From positions 1-18,288 of the forward strand of contig JAIPIO010000028.1 of assembly GCA_021734595.1 (NCBI GenBank): DNA of 18,288 bases, in the 5' to 3' direction. Positions within the stretch are counted from its first letter, which is position 1. Each line of letters begins with the position of its first letter. Made by a program: the position numbers and the translations under genes. Shown here piece by piece: positions 1 to 6,717 of the stretch. The DNA comes from Kiritimatiellales bacterium. Lineage in GTDB: Bacteria; Verrucomicrobiota; Kiritimatiellia; Kiritimatiellales; Pontiellaceae. Under the pieces are notes generated by a model, which was given only the letters and a program-made list of their open reading frames with translations, was not told where the DNA came from and searched no databases.

Positions 1-146
1 CAGAAGTAGATGCCGCGGTAGCCGGGCCTGATGTTCGTTGCGCCCAGCTCTTCCAGTTCCTTGACGCCGCACTCCTCCACGCCGGAGGCGAGCTGTCCGA
101 AGTAGCAGTCGTTTATCTGGTAAGTATATTCCTGGTTTTTTTTCAT
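1..146 (-). CDS. THUMP-domain class I SAM-dependent RNA methyltransferase, N-terminal fragment
   Basis: Only the first 48 codons are in the window; the gene runs off the left edge. The start is ATG at 146-144, preceded by a strong GAGGAG ribosome binding site about 7 nt upstream. The peptide begins MKKNQEYTYQIND and continues with a pattern of the type FGQLASGVEECGVKELEELG, then a glycine-rich turn and IYF. This resembles the ferredoxin-like/THUMP start of RlmL/YpsC-type 23S rRNA guanine-N2 methyltransferases (COG0116), where a 'GLE..v..EL..lG' pattern is typical. The catalytic domain is not visible, so the assignment rests on the N-terminus alone. The stop codon of the upstream MBL hydrolase overlaps this gene's ribosome binding site, so the two are probably cotranscribed and translationally linked. 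Confidence 0.72.
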   Translation of the reverse strand, partial: MKKNQEYTYQINDCYFGQLASGVEECGVKELEELGATNIRPGYRGIYF

Positions 147-158
147 GCCGCGAACTCC

Positions 159-986
159 TCAGGTTCTTTGCCACACGGCGCTGATGCGGTCGAGATAGGT
201 GAGTTCAATTTTTATATGGCCCAGCCCGTCGAGCCGCAGCTGCGATGCGACGGTGCGCAGGGCGGTATCCGGCGTGTTGCAATCGGAACTGAGATGGGCA
301 AGGAAAACGTGTTCCAGCGTGTCGGCGGCGCATTCGGAGATGAGCCGCGCGGCGTCGATGTTGGAAAGATGGCCGGCGGAACTCCGTACCCGTTGTTTAA
401 GGAATGCCGGTCTTGGAGCATCAAACAACAGATCTTCATCATGGTTGGCCTCGACAATGATCGCATGGCAGCCGCTCAGCCTATGACGGACCAGCGCGGT
501 TGCTTTTCCCATGTCGGTTACGATGCCTAGGGCACAGGTGTTTGATTCGATCCTGAAGCCAACGGGATCAATGGCGTCATGCGCAATTTCGAACGGGTGA
601 ATCGTCAGGTCGCCAAAGATGATGGAAGAGCCGGTGACAAAGGGGGAGCTCTGTACGGTGTGCGGGGCGGTGTTGCCCCGTGAGTTCTTCTTCGCGTGGG
701 CCGCGTTGATGCTCGACTGGATCGCCTCGTAGGTGCCTTGATTGGCGAATACCGGAATGCCGTACCGTTGCTGCATGAGGCGGATTCCCGCAATATGGTC
801 GGTATGCTCATGCGATACCCATATGCCGTCAATGCTTTCGGGCTCGACACCGATTTCGCCGAGGCGGATGGCCATCTGCTTGGCACTCAATCCGGCATCG
901 ATCAGAATCCTTGTCTTACCCGATGCCACGTATGTTGCATTTCCTGAACTGCCGCTGGCCAGCACGCAAACCTGTAAACTCATCAT
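159..986 (-). CDS. MBL-fold metallo-hydrolase (YycJ/WalJ, PhnP-like)
   Basis: A 275-residue cytoplasmic metallo-beta-lactamase-fold protein. It opens with LQVCVLASGSSGNATYV, a start typical of the YycJ/WalJ group (COG1235). The metal-binding motif HEHTDH lies at residues 59-64, matching HxHxDH of dinuclear zinc hydrolases. Later histidines sit in GHLSN and LAHLSSD near the C-terminus, as in the family, and DMG near the middle is a plausible further metal ligand. Family members are nucleases or phosphodiesterases; the substrate cannot be told from sequence. Two tandem ATG codons occur at 986 and 983. AGGAG at 994-990 is only 3 nt from the first but 6 nt from the second, so translation may begin at 983. 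The downstream methyltransferase gene follows after 12 nt. Length is normal and nothing is broken. Confidence 0.9.
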   Translation of the reverse strand: MMSLQVCVLASGSSGNATYVASGKTRILIDAGLSAKQMAIRLGEIGVEPESIDGIWVSHEHTDHIAGIRLMQQRYGIPVFANQGTYEAIQSSINAAHAKKNSRGNTAPHTVQSSPFVTGSSIIFGDLTIHPFEIAHDAIDPVGFRIESNTCALGIVTDMGKATALVRHRLSGCHAIIVEANHDEDLLFDAPRPAFLKQRVRSSAGHLSNIDAARLISECAADTLEHVFLAHLSSDCNTPDTALRTVASQLRLDGLGHIKIELTYLDRISAVWQRT

Positions 987-1008
987 ATACTCCTGAAATC
1001 AGCCGCGC

Positions 1009-1036
1009 ATAATAGTGGATATTCCCAGCTTAACAA
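1009..1036 (-). promoter_or_regulatory. Candidate sigma-70-type promoter for the MBL hydrolase gene
   Basis: Read on the minus strand, TTGTTA (-35, 1036-1031) and TATTAT (-10, 1014-1009) are separated by 16 bp. They match the consensus at 4/6 and 5/6 positions. Transcription would start near 1002, giving a leader of about 16-19 nt that contains the AGGAG site. Inferred from pattern only. Confidence 0.4.
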
Positions 1037-1038
1037 GC

Positions 1039-1066
1039 TTGAGAAATGCGACCGAACAGGTATTTT
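1039..1066 (+). promoter_or_regulatory. Candidate promoter of rpoN, placing transcription start at the ATG
   Basis: TTGAGA (1039-1044, 5/6 to -35 consensus) and TATTTT (1061-1066, 4/6 to -10) are separated by 16 bp. The -10 hexamer ends 6 nt before the rpoN ATG at 1073, so a start 6-7 nt downstream would give a leaderless or nearly leaderless mRNA. This agrees with the lack of a ribosome binding site before rpoN. The bases overlap the divergent MBL promoter region. Confidence 0.38.
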
Positions 1067-1072
1067 TAACCC

Positions 1073-2503
1073 ATGGCTGATCAACGACTAGTTTTAAGAC
1101 AGGATATGCGGATGCAGCAGATTCTTGCGCCGCATCTTTTCCAGTCGTTGGAAATTCTGCAGATGCCGCTGCTGGATCTGCAAGCCATGATCCGGCAGGA
1201 ACTCTCGGAAAATCCCACGCTGGAGTCGGCGTCGGACAGTCCGGAGGAGCGGATTGAGATCGAACAGGCCAGTGCCGACGCGGAACGTGATGCTGCGGAA
1301 AAGTTCGACGACGAATTCGCCATGCTGGCGCAGCTCGGTGAAGAGTGGGGCGACAGCATGTACGAGGGGCGTGAAATAAGGCGCAACACGGAAGCCGAAG
1401 AGAAGTACCAGTTTATGATGGATTCCCTGTCCGAGGCGGAATCGCTACAGGATCAGCTGTTGGACCAGCTCGGACTGTCGGGTTTGAGCGAAAATGAAAA
1501 AAAGATCGGAGAGCTGGTCGTCGGCAACATCAACGATGACGGCTACCTAACGCTTGATCTCGAAGAATTGCTGACCACACCGAACTTCCCCTTGGAGATG
1601 TTCGAAAAAATACTGACGGTGATCCAGGATTTCGAGCCGGCCGGTGTGGGGGCCCGGACGCTGAGCGAATGCCTGCTGCTTCAGCTTAAACGCATGGGGC
1701 GTGAAAACACCCCGGAAGCGGAACTGGTCGCCAATCATCTTGATCTGCTCGGTGCGCACAAGTACGACGACATTGCCAAGGCGATGGGGATCAGTCTGGA
1801 ACGGGTTAAGGAACTGGCGCAGGCCGTGTCGGGACTTGATCCGAAGCCGGGTCGCAATTACACCTCGGAGCGGGTGGAGTATGTTACCCCGGAAATCATT
1901 GTGGAGAAGAAGGGCGGTGAGTATGTCGTCACCCAGAACCGCAAGCCCTATCCCTCGCTGTTCATCAGCAAGAAATACATACAGATGATGAAGGATCCGG
2001 CCACGACCAAAGAGGTGAAGAAGTACATTCGCGAAAAGATCACGAAAAGTAAGCAGTTTATCCAGAGTATCGACCAGCGGATGCAGACCATCTATCGGAT
2101 TGCCAACGAGATTGTCAGAATCCAGCGCGACTTTCTCGACGATGGTGTCTTGCGTCTCAAACCGCTGAACATGAAGACCGTGGCGGAATTGCTGGGCGTT
2201 CATGAAACCACCGTCAGCCGAGCCACCACCAGTAAATACATGCAGACCCCGCAGGGGATCTATGAAATGAAATATTTTTTCCGGCCCGGCATTGTAACCG
2301 CCAGTGGGGAGTCCATTTCCAATGAAAGCGTCAAGGCCACACTGGTTCAGATTATTGCATCGGAGAACAAGGCCAAGCCGTATTCCGACACCAAACTGGT
2401 GAAGCTGCTGGAAGAGCAGGGGATCAAGATTGCCCGCCGCACGGTCGCTAAATACCGCGATCAGCTCAAGATACTGCCCTCGCATTTGCGGAAGAGTATC
2501 TAA
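1073..2503 (+). CDS. rpoN: RNA polymerase sigma-54 factor RpoN
   Basis: Full-length sigma-54 (476 aa), the alternative sigma factor that binds -24/-12 promoters and needs AAA+ activators to open them. Region I is the glutamine/leucine-rich N-terminus (LFQSLEILQMPLLDLQ, about residues 22-37), which contacts activators. An acidic linker follows (about 50-115), then the core-binding domain. A helix-turn-helix lies at about 368-389 (TVAELLGVHETTVSRAT). The C-terminal RpoN box ARRTVAKYR at 454-462 recognises the -24 element. All diagnostic parts are present. No enhancer-binding activator is encoded in the window, so its regulon here is unknown. No Shine-Dalgarno is visible before the ATG. The gene converges on yidC with a palindrome pair between. 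A 15-bp copy of the TTCCA-N5-TGGAA palindrome lies inside region I codons (1139-1153). Confidence 0.97.
   Translation: MADQRLVLRQDMRMQQILAPHLFQSLEILQMPLLDLQAMIRQELSENPTLESASDSPEERIEIEQASADAERDAAEKFDDEFAMLAQLGEEWGDSMYEGREIRRNTEAEEKYQFMMDSLSEAESLQDQLLDQLGLSGLSENEKKIGELVVGNINDDGYLTLDLEELLTTPNFPLEMFEKILTVIQDFEPAGVGARTLSECLLLQLKRMGRENTPEAELVANHLDLLGAHKYDDIAKAMGISLERVKELAQAVSGLDPKPGRNYTSERVEYVTPEIIVEKKGGEYVVTQNRKPYPSLFISKKYIQMMKDPATTKEVKKYIREKITKSKQFIQSIDQRMQTIYRIANEIVRIQRDFLDDGVLRLKPLNMKTVAELLGVHETTVSRATTSKYMQTPQGIYEMKYFFRPGIVTASGESISNESVKATLVQIIASENKAKPYSDTKLVKLLEEQGIKIARRTVAKYRDQLKILPSHLRKSI
1139..1153. repeat. TTCCA-N5-TGGAA palindrome inside rpoN coding sequence
   Basis: TTCCAGTCGTTGGAA fits the window-wide consensus exactly. 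In frame it encodes F-Q-S-L-E within sigma-54 region I, where Gln-Ser-Leu is a conserved protein pattern. Coding constraint alone could therefore explain it. Confidence 0.6.
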
Positions 2504-2519
2504 AACTGAGGCGTGATTT

Positions 2520-2555
2520 TTCCAAACATTGGAATTTTTATTCCAATGTTTGGAA
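2520..2555. repeat. Pair of 15-bp palindromes forming a 15-bp hairpin between rpoN and yidC
   Basis: TTCCAAACATTGGAA (2520-2534) and its exact reverse complement TTCCAATGTTTGGAA (2541-2555) flank a TTTTTA loop. They can form a perfect 15-bp stem, and each arm is also a palindrome at its ends. Centre spacing is 21 bp. It lies between the convergent ends of rpoN and yidC, so it could end transcription from both sides. However, no U-run follows the stem on either strand, so it is not a canonical intrinsic terminator. Confidence 0.85.
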
Positions 2556-2591
2556 CTCCGGAAACCGATAACCAATAACCGGTAACTTCCG

Positions 2592-4337
2592 CTACGCTTC
2601 CTTCTTCTTCTGCCGCAGATTCCTGATCTGCATCTGCGCAATCATCATCAGTTGGCTGGTGGTCCAGTACAGGACCAGCCCCGATGGCATTTTATAGAAG
2701 AAGAACAACATCATGACCGGCATCATGTACATCATCATTTTCTGATTGGGGTCGCCGGATGAAGGCGTCAGCTTCTGCTGCCACAGCATGGTGGCAGACA
2801 TTAGCAGCGGCAGGATGTTAAGCGAATCGATGCCGGGGAGGGCGATTTTGCCCGCAAAGAGGTTTTCCGCCGAGCTCAGGTCGGAAATCCACAGGAAGCC
2901 GGCGTAGCGCAGCTCGATTGCGTTGCGCAACACGGTGAACAGCGCGATAAAGACCGGGATCTGGACAAACATCGGCAAGCAGCCGCCCATCGGGTTCACT
3001 TTGTTCTGCTTGTAGAGCAGCATGGTTTCCTGCTGCAGTTTCTGCGGGTTGCTTGCGTGCTTCGCCTTCAGTTTCGCAATTTCGGGCTGCAGCGTCTGCA
3101 TCTTCTTCATGCTTTCGGTGCTCTTATGGGTGAGCGGCCAGAAGACGATGCGCATCAGCAGGGTAAGCAGGATAATGGCGATGCCGTAGCTGGGAACAAT
3201 GCTGTAGCATTTGTTGAGTGTCACGAGCAGGAATTTGCGGATCGGCTCCATGACGATGTTCATAAACGACCAGAAACCGATGGTTTCAAACTCCATCACG
3301 CCTTCCATGTTGTAACCGGAGTCTTTGAGAATGGAATATTTCTTGGGGCCGACATAGTAGCTGTAGCTTATTGCGTAGTCGCTGTTGGCGGAGACGACTT
3401 CCGGCTTGAAGTTCAGCGTAGCGGCAATATCAACGGGGGTTGATTTTTTCCCGGTACCGTCGCGGCTTGAAAGAACCGATATGGTGCACGTGGGTTCCTC
3501 CGGACGGAGAATCTGGGTGAAGAATTTATTCTTCGCGGAAACCCAGTCGACCTGCACATCGCGCATGTCTTCCGGCACGATGTCGATTTCCATTCTCTGC
3601 CCTCTGTAGAGCGAGTTCAGCTTTTTGCCCCAATAGTTGATTCCACCCGCCGGGGTGTAGGAGTCTACACCCAGGGTGGGAAGTCCGCGCATTTTCTGTA
3701 CATTGTCGGGATTGCGCATGCGCCCGGTTAGAATGCGGATGGACGGAAGCGTCCATGGGTCGGAACCCTGGTTGATGAACCGGTCGCTGATCTTCATCAG
3801 GTAATCGTCTTCCAACGAGACGGTGCGTTCGAATGCAACCGCGGAGCCCCATTGTTTTGTGAATACAATCTCCCTGCCGGACGTGCCGGGTTTCATGCGG
3901 AGTGCACTGTCCGTTCCGATGCCCTTTAGCCCGCTGTACGCCAGCGCATAGGCATCGGAAAAATCGAGAACAACCGGATTGCTGTCCGCGGTTTTTAGTT
4001 CGGGATAGGCTTTCAAGGTGACGGACCGGATGGCACCGCCCAGCGAAGAGAACTCCACGCGGAGCACTTCATTTTCGATGGTTGCCAGAGTCTCCTCAAC
4101 GGAGGGCTCATCGGTCGCCGGCAGCTGCACCGGTTCGGCGATGGGCGCGGGGGCCGCCTTCAGGTCGGTTTCAGCGGGAAGGGTGCCGGGGGCTTCCTGG
4201 GCCGGGGCGGGCTGTGTTTCCGCGGCAGGAGGTTGTTTCTTGGGAAATTTTGGTGCGATATACTTCTGGTCGATCATCATCCACACCGGAATCAACAGAA
4301 CCAGCACAACAATGGGTATTAAATCTTTTTTATTCAT
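2592..4337 (-). CDS. yidC: Membrane protein insertase YidC
   Basis: YidC (581 aa from ATG at 4337) inserts and folds inner-membrane proteins, alone or with SecYEG. The N-terminus MNKKDLIPIVVLVLLIPVWM is the first membrane segment. A Pro/Ala-rich linker and a large periplasmic P1 domain (about residues 65-340) follow, as in Gram-negative YidC. The conserved membrane core begins near 380: PSYGIAIILLTLLMRIVFWP carries the hydrophilic-groove arginine (R396). It is followed by the cytoplasmic coiled-coil hairpin (MKKMQTLQPEIAKLKAKH), NPMGGCLPMFVQIPVF, and two further hydrophobic segments. The tail ends in a basic stretch, RQKKKEA. The reading frame stays open upstream to 4403, but that would overlap yidD; the ATG at 4337 follows an AAGGA site and begins just before the first membrane helix. 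It is the last gene of the rpmH-rnpA-yidD-yidC block, 5 nt after yidD. Confidence 0.97.
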   Translation of the reverse strand: MNKKDLIPIVVLVLLIPVWMMIDQKYIAPKFPKKQPPAAETQPAPAQEAPGTLPAETDLKAAPAPIAEPVQLPATDEPSVEETLATIENEVLRVEFSSLGGAIRSVTLKAYPELKTADSNPVVLDFSDAYALAYSGLKGIGTDSALRMKPGTSGREIVFTKQWGSAVAFERTVSLEDDYLMKISDRFINQGSDPWTLPSIRILTGRMRNPDNVQKMRGLPTLGVDSYTPAGGINYWGKKLNSLYRGQRMEIDIVPEDMRDVQVDWVSAKNKFFTQILRPEEPTCTISVLSSRDGTGKKSTPVDIAATLNFKPEVVSANSDYAISYSYYVGPKKYSILKDSGYNMEGVMEFETIGFWSFMNIVMEPIRKFLLVTLNKCYSIVPSYGIAIILLTLLMRIVFWPLTHKSTESMKKMQTLQPEIAKLKAKHASNPQKLQQETMLLYKQNKVNPMGGCLPMFVQIPVFIALFTVLRNAIELRYAGFLWISDLSSAENLFAGKIALPGIDSLNILPLLMSATMLWQQKLTPSSGDPNQKMMMYMMPVMMLFFFYKMPSGLVLYWTTSQLMMIAQMQIRNLRQKKKEA

Positions 4338-4342
4338 AGTTT

Positions 4343-4594
4343 TCAAATCCTTGTTTTCTTCTCCGGCACGGGATCTATTCCGCCCGGATGAAACGGATGG
4401 CATTTACATACTCTTTTAAACGTCAGCCAAAGACCCCGCACCATACCATGTCTCCGAAGGGCTTCAATGCAATAGTTCGAGCAGGTGGGATGGAACCGGC
4501 AGTGCGGACCCAGCCACCCGCTGATTGCTTTTTGGTAAAACCGGACCAGTAGAATCGCGGTTTTTGCTGGTATCGATGTAGGTTTGTTCTTCAT
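4343..4594 (-). CDS. yidD: Membrane protein insertion efficiency factor YidD
   Basis: Small (83 aa) inner-face membrane-associated protein that aids YidC-dependent insertion. The family signature is unmistakable: FYQKAISGWLGPHCRFHPTCSNY, followed by EALRRHG, GLWL and a cysteine/histidine-rich KCHPFHPGGIDPVP. Three conserved cysteines are present, two in the first block and one in KCHP. The ATG at 4594 begins MKNKPTS but has no obvious ribosome binding site. An in-frame TTG at 4609 would have a GGAA site about 7 nt upstream and would add five residues, so the true start could be there. The gene sits between rnpA (stop at 4622) and yidC (start 4337) and is surely cotranscribed with them. Confidence 0.95.
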   Translation of the reverse strand: MKNKPTSIPAKTAILLVRFYQKAISGWLGPHCRFHPTCSNYCIEALRRHGMVRGLWLTFKRVCKCHPFHPGGIDPVPEKKTRI

Positions 4595-4621
4595 GGATAC
4601 TGTTAGCAAAATGAATTCCAG

Positions 4622-5101
4622 TCAGGCGGGCGAATTCTTCTGTCCTGTATCGTTCGTTACCAACTCCTGTTCCGCCGTTGCTTTATTTTCCCCGGAAATA
4701 ACTCCGGCACGATGGGCAAGCTTCAACAGCTCGCCGACGATTTCCGGCCACGAGGCTTCGATTGCGGCCCGACGACCGACGAGAATAACATCCGCATGTC
4801 CGGAAAAGTATGGCCGGCAGTTGCGGTAAGCTTCCCGCATACGTCGCCGGACGCGGTTGCGCTGGTTGGCCCGCAGGCTGACTTTCTTGCTGGTGATCAC
4901 TCCCAGCCGCAACGAAGCGTCCGCGCCGCTTCTGAGCCACAGCACCATATAGCGTCCGACCCAGCGCCGCTTCTGTGCGAATGTTTCCGAAAAAAGAGTG
5001 GATTTAACCAGTCGGTGCCTAGCTGACAGACACTTGTCAGGCCCGCTGTGCGGGCCTGTTGTCATATCCGATTCCGATTCCCTGTGGGGGAATTCCGGCA
5101 T
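4622..5101 (-). CDS. rnpA: Ribonuclease P protein component RnpA
   Basis: Protein subunit of RNase P, which binds the catalytic RNA and helps remove 5' leaders from pre-tRNAs. The signature NQRNRVRRRMREAYR at residues 79-93 matches the RNR motif of the family. The preceding LRLGVITSKKV and the following ADVILVGRRAA also fit. At 159 aa it is longer than the usual 110-125. About 24 residues precede the normal start of the fold (LSARHRLVKSTLF), and roughly 15-20 extra residues end the protein. The ATG at 5101 is chosen because AAGGA lies 7 nt upstream; the next in-frame ATG at 5065 has no clear site. The extension codons contain two overlapping hairpins (5023-5058). The start lies 10 nt after the rpmH stop. 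Confidence 0.95.
   Translation of the reverse strand: MPEFPHRESESDMTTGPHSGPDKCLSARHRLVKSTLFSETFAQKRRWVGRYMVLWLRSGADASLRLGVITSKKVSLRANQRNRVRRRMREAYRNCRPYFSGHADVILVGRRAAIEASWPEIVGELLKLAHRAGVISGENKATAEQELVTNDTGQKNSPA
5023..5058 (-). promoter_or_regulatory. Two overlapping hairpins in the 5' coding part of rnpA
   Basis: CAGGCCCGC (5038-5046) pairs with GCGGGCCTG (5050-5058) around a 3-nt loop, a perfect 9-bp GC-rich stem. CTGACA (5023-5028) pairs with TGTCAG (5035-5040). The two share 5038-5040, so they exclude each other at the base. They lie in the non-conserved N-terminal extension of RnpA, where coding constraint should be low. Possible roles are pausing, mRNA processing or tuning of rpmH versus rnpA output; this is inference. 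Confidence 0.5.
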
Positions 5102-5111
5102 GTGTAATTCC

Positions 5112-5246
5112 TTAAACCGTAAGGCTTTTACGCCCTTTTTGGCGGCGGCGTTTCAGGATAGCGCGTCCGTCTGCAGTGGCATTGCGTCCGCGGAAACCGT
5201 GCTTACGGGCACGCTTGATTTTCGATGGGTGATATGTACGCTTCAT
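5112..5246 (-). CDS. rpmH: 50S ribosomal protein L34
   Basis: A 44-residue, very basic protein of the large ribosomal subunit. The sequence begins MKRTYHPSKIKRARKHGFRG, continues RNATADGRAILKRRRQKGRK and ends SLTV. This is the canonical L34 pattern: 'MKRTyqPs..kR.r.HGFR.Rm.t..Gr.vl..RR.kGR..L'. The ATG at 5246 has AGAGGA about 9 nt upstream. It is the first gene of the minus-strand block with rnpA 10 nt behind, the usual bacterial order. dnaA, commonly divergent from rpmH near the origin, is not here; rph occupies that side. Confidence 0.98.
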   Translation of the reverse strand: MKRTYHPSKIKRARKHGFRGRNATADGRAILKRRRQKGRKSLTV

Positions 5247-5281
5247 CTTCTAAATTCCTCTTCCGTTCTAAAAAGCAGGTA

Positions 5282-5309
5282 AAACTACCAATAAATCCGG
5301 CGATGTCAA
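5282..5309 (-). promoter_or_regulatory. Candidate promoter for the rpmH-rnpA-yidD-yidC cluster
   Basis: On the minus strand a perfect -35 TTGACA (5309-5304) is followed after 16 bp by TAGTTT (5287-5282), only 3/6 to the -10 consensus. Placement about 36 nt before the rpmH ATG is sensible. The -10 is weak, so the exact start is uncertain. Confidence 0.4.
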
Positions 5310-5358
5310 ATCCTAATACGGCAAAAGAACCGCAGGCGGGCGGTGCCTGATTCGCGGC

Positions 5359-5425
5359 TTCCAGCGGTTGGAGGAATTTTTCCGATGACTGGAAAACCGC
5401 GCTGCCGTTTTTCCAGAGTTTGGAA
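5359..5425. repeat. Cluster of three TTCCA-N5-TGGAA palindromes between rpmH and rph
   Basis: TTCCAGCGGTTGGAG (5359-5373, one mismatch), TTCCGATGACTGGAA (5380-5394, one mismatch) and TTCCAGAGTTTGGAA (5411-5425, perfect) have centres 21 and 31 bp apart. The 16-nt spacer between the last two starts with AA and ends with GTTT, like the spacers at 9614-9629 and 11491-11506. The cluster lies about 100 bp upstream of the rph start and about 110 bp from the rpmH start. Confidence 0.8.
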
Positions 5426-5524
5426 GCTTTCCAGTTTCCGGTTGAAATGACCGGTTTTCTGCTCCATCATGCTCCGATTATGAAAAAACAAAACATCAGC
5501 GGCGGTATAAATTTGGAGGATTTT

Positions 5525-6259
5525 GTGGATAACAGTGAAAAACGGATCGATGGACGCAAGCCGGACGAAATGCGTCCGATCAGCTTTACCAAGGATTTTA
5601 TCACCTCGGCCAAAGGGTCGGTGCTGGTGGAAATGGGCAATACGCGCGTGATCTGCACGGCCAGCGTGGGGGAGAACGTGCCCGGCTGGATGCGGTTCCA
5701 GAACGTGCCCGGCGGATGGGTGACGGCGCAATACAGCATGCTGCCCGGCGCAACGCAGGACCGCAGCAAGCGCGAGGCTACCCAGGGTAGGATCGGCGGG
5801 CGCACCATGGAGATCCAGCGGCTGATCGGCCGCTCCATGCGCGCGGTGGTCGATTTGAAGAAGCTTGGCCGGCGGCAGATCTATCTGGATTGCGACGTGA
5901 TCCAGGCCGACGGCGGAACCCGTACCGCTTCCATCACCGGGGCGTTTGTTGCACTGAAACTGGCCGTTGGCCGCCTGATGAAAGAAGGTCTGATCAAGGA
6001 AGACCCGATTATCGAAGGACTGGCCGCCATCAGCGTCGGTATCAGCAAGCAGACCCCGATCCTCGACCTCTGCTACCTGGAAGACTCCTCCGCCGAAGTC
6101 GACGCCAACTTTGTGATGACCGAATCCGGCAAACTGATCGAAGTGCAGGGCACCGCGGAGGGCGCGCCGTTCAGCAAAGACGAGCTGCTTAAAATGCTGG
6201 AGCTGGCTGAAAAAGGTGTGGCGGAACTATTGGAGAAACAGAAGGAAGTTCTTGGATAG
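5525..6259 (+). CDS. rph: Ribonuclease PH
   Basis: RNase PH (244 aa) trims tRNA 3' ends by phosphorolysis and can also add nucleotides. The family opening RIDGRKPDEMRPI appears at about residues 7-19. It is followed by GSVLVEMGNTRVICTASV, the catalytic/phosphate-binding block around SKREATQGRIGGRTMEIQRL, and DCDVIQADGGTRTASITGA. Length matches the usual 238-245 residues. The frame is open further upstream (to 5420), but the GTG at 5525 is preceded by GGAGGA 4 nt away and begins just before the conserved RIDGR. The upstream ATG at 5480 has no ribosome binding site. It is divergent from rpmH, and the next gene follows a palindromic element, so it may be transcribed alone. Confidence 0.96.
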   Translation: MDNSEKRIDGRKPDEMRPISFTKDFITSAKGSVLVEMGNTRVICTASVGENVPGWMRFQNVPGGWVTAQYSMLPGATQDRSKREATQGRIGGRTMEIQRLIGRSMRAVVDLKKLGRRQIYLDCDVIQADGGTRTASITGAFVALKLAVGRLMKEGLIKEDPIIEGLAAISVGISKQTPILDLCYLEDSSAEVDANFVMTESGKLIEVQGTAEGAPFSKDELLKMLELAEKGVAELLEKQKEVLG

Positions 6260-6268
6260 GAACATTGG

Positions 6269-6332
6269 AACCACAGATAACCACAGATAGACACGGATGC
6301 AATATCTGTGAATATCAGGTGAATCCGTGGTT
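6269..6332. repeat. Extragenic nested inverted repeat (REP-like)
   Basis: AACCACAGAT (6269-6278) pairs with ATCCGTGGTT (6323-6332) with one G-U-compatible mismatch. ACAGATA (6283-6289) pairs exactly with TATCTGT (6303-6309). It begins 10 nt after the rph stop. Such CCACAGAT-type palindromes are common extragenic elements in several PVC genomes (recollection, not searched). It could act as an rph 3' end hairpin, but no T-run follows. Confidence 0.65.
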
Positions 6333-6369
6333 CGTAATTCACGGAGTCTGATTGATACTTAGGGAATTA

Positions 6370-6537
6370 ATGAAAGTTGATATGTCATCGGAATCCATTG
6401 GCCGCCGTTTGAGAGCCGCATCTGATTTGCGCGATTTGTGCCTGAAGCTCAGAACCGCCGGGCAGGATATCAATGCGACTCAGTTGAAAGAATCCTCGCT
6501 CAGGTACGGAAGCCGGAATGCAGAGGAAAAAATATAG
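6370..6537 (+). CDS. Small hypothetical protein (55 aa)
   Basis: A short open frame starting at ATG 6370 with AGGGA 4 nt upstream. The peptide begins MKVDMSSESIGRRLRAASDL and is predicted to be mostly helical, amphipathic and basic (RDLCLKLRTAG), ending in a polar tail. There is no signal peptide or membrane segment. I do not recognise a named family, and no function is proposed. It stands alone between a REP-like palindrome and the icd promoter region. A good ribosome binding site and balanced composition favour a real gene, but its size leaves doubt. Confidence 0.5.
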   Translation: MKVDMSSESIGRRLRAASDLRDLCLKLRTAGQDINATQLKESSLRYGSRNAEEKI

Positions 6538-6589
6538 AGATATGACCCGTTTTCACGAATCTAGTCTCAAGGGAATCAGGGAACCCGCC

Positions 6590-6618
6590 TTGACATAAGC
6601 ACAACTTTTACTTACACA
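6590..6618 (+). promoter_or_regulatory. Candidate icd promoter
   Basis: A perfect -35 TTGACA (6590-6595) is followed after 17 bp by TACACA (6613-6618; T, A and central A match the -10 consensus). Transcription from about 6625 would give a leader of roughly 90 nt before the icd ATG at 6718. Confidence 0.42.
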
Positions 6619-6629
6619 GGTCGGCTCGA

Positions 6630-6642
6630 TTCCGTAACGGAA
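6630..6642. promoter_or_regulatory. Palindrome in the icd leader, possible operator
   Basis: TTCCGTAACGGAA is a perfect 6-bp inverted repeat around one base, centred about 18 nt after the proposed -10. Its position suits a repressor site or a small leader hairpin. It differs from the TTCCA-N5-TGGAA family in length and core. Confidence 0.35.
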
Positions 6643-6717
6643 GATGATCCGCCGTTTAAAACAGGACGGTAGCGATGGGCGTTGCCTGATTTATAAGCCA
6701 AGTTAAAAGGAAAATCT

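Noticed and set aside
2520..2555. Palindrome pair as a standard rho-independent terminator
   Set aside because: The stem is AT-rich at the core and no T-run follows on either strand; it belongs to the wider palindrome family.
1547..2641. 364-aa minus-strand frame opposite rpoN
   Set aside because: Antisense to conserved sigma-54 domains; no recognisable motif.
2592..4403. Longer YidC starting at 4403
   Set aside because: It would overlap yidD by about 60 nt and add 22 polar residues before the first membrane helix; the ATG at 4337 has an AAGGA site.
5247..5524. Replication origin beside rpmH
   Set aside because: No DnaA-box cluster or dnaA gene was seen; the sequence is mostly palindromes and the promoter region.
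6073..6342. Minus-strand frame over the end of rph
   Set aside because: It is antisense to a conserved gene, and its start is made of the extragenic palindrome at 6269-6332.
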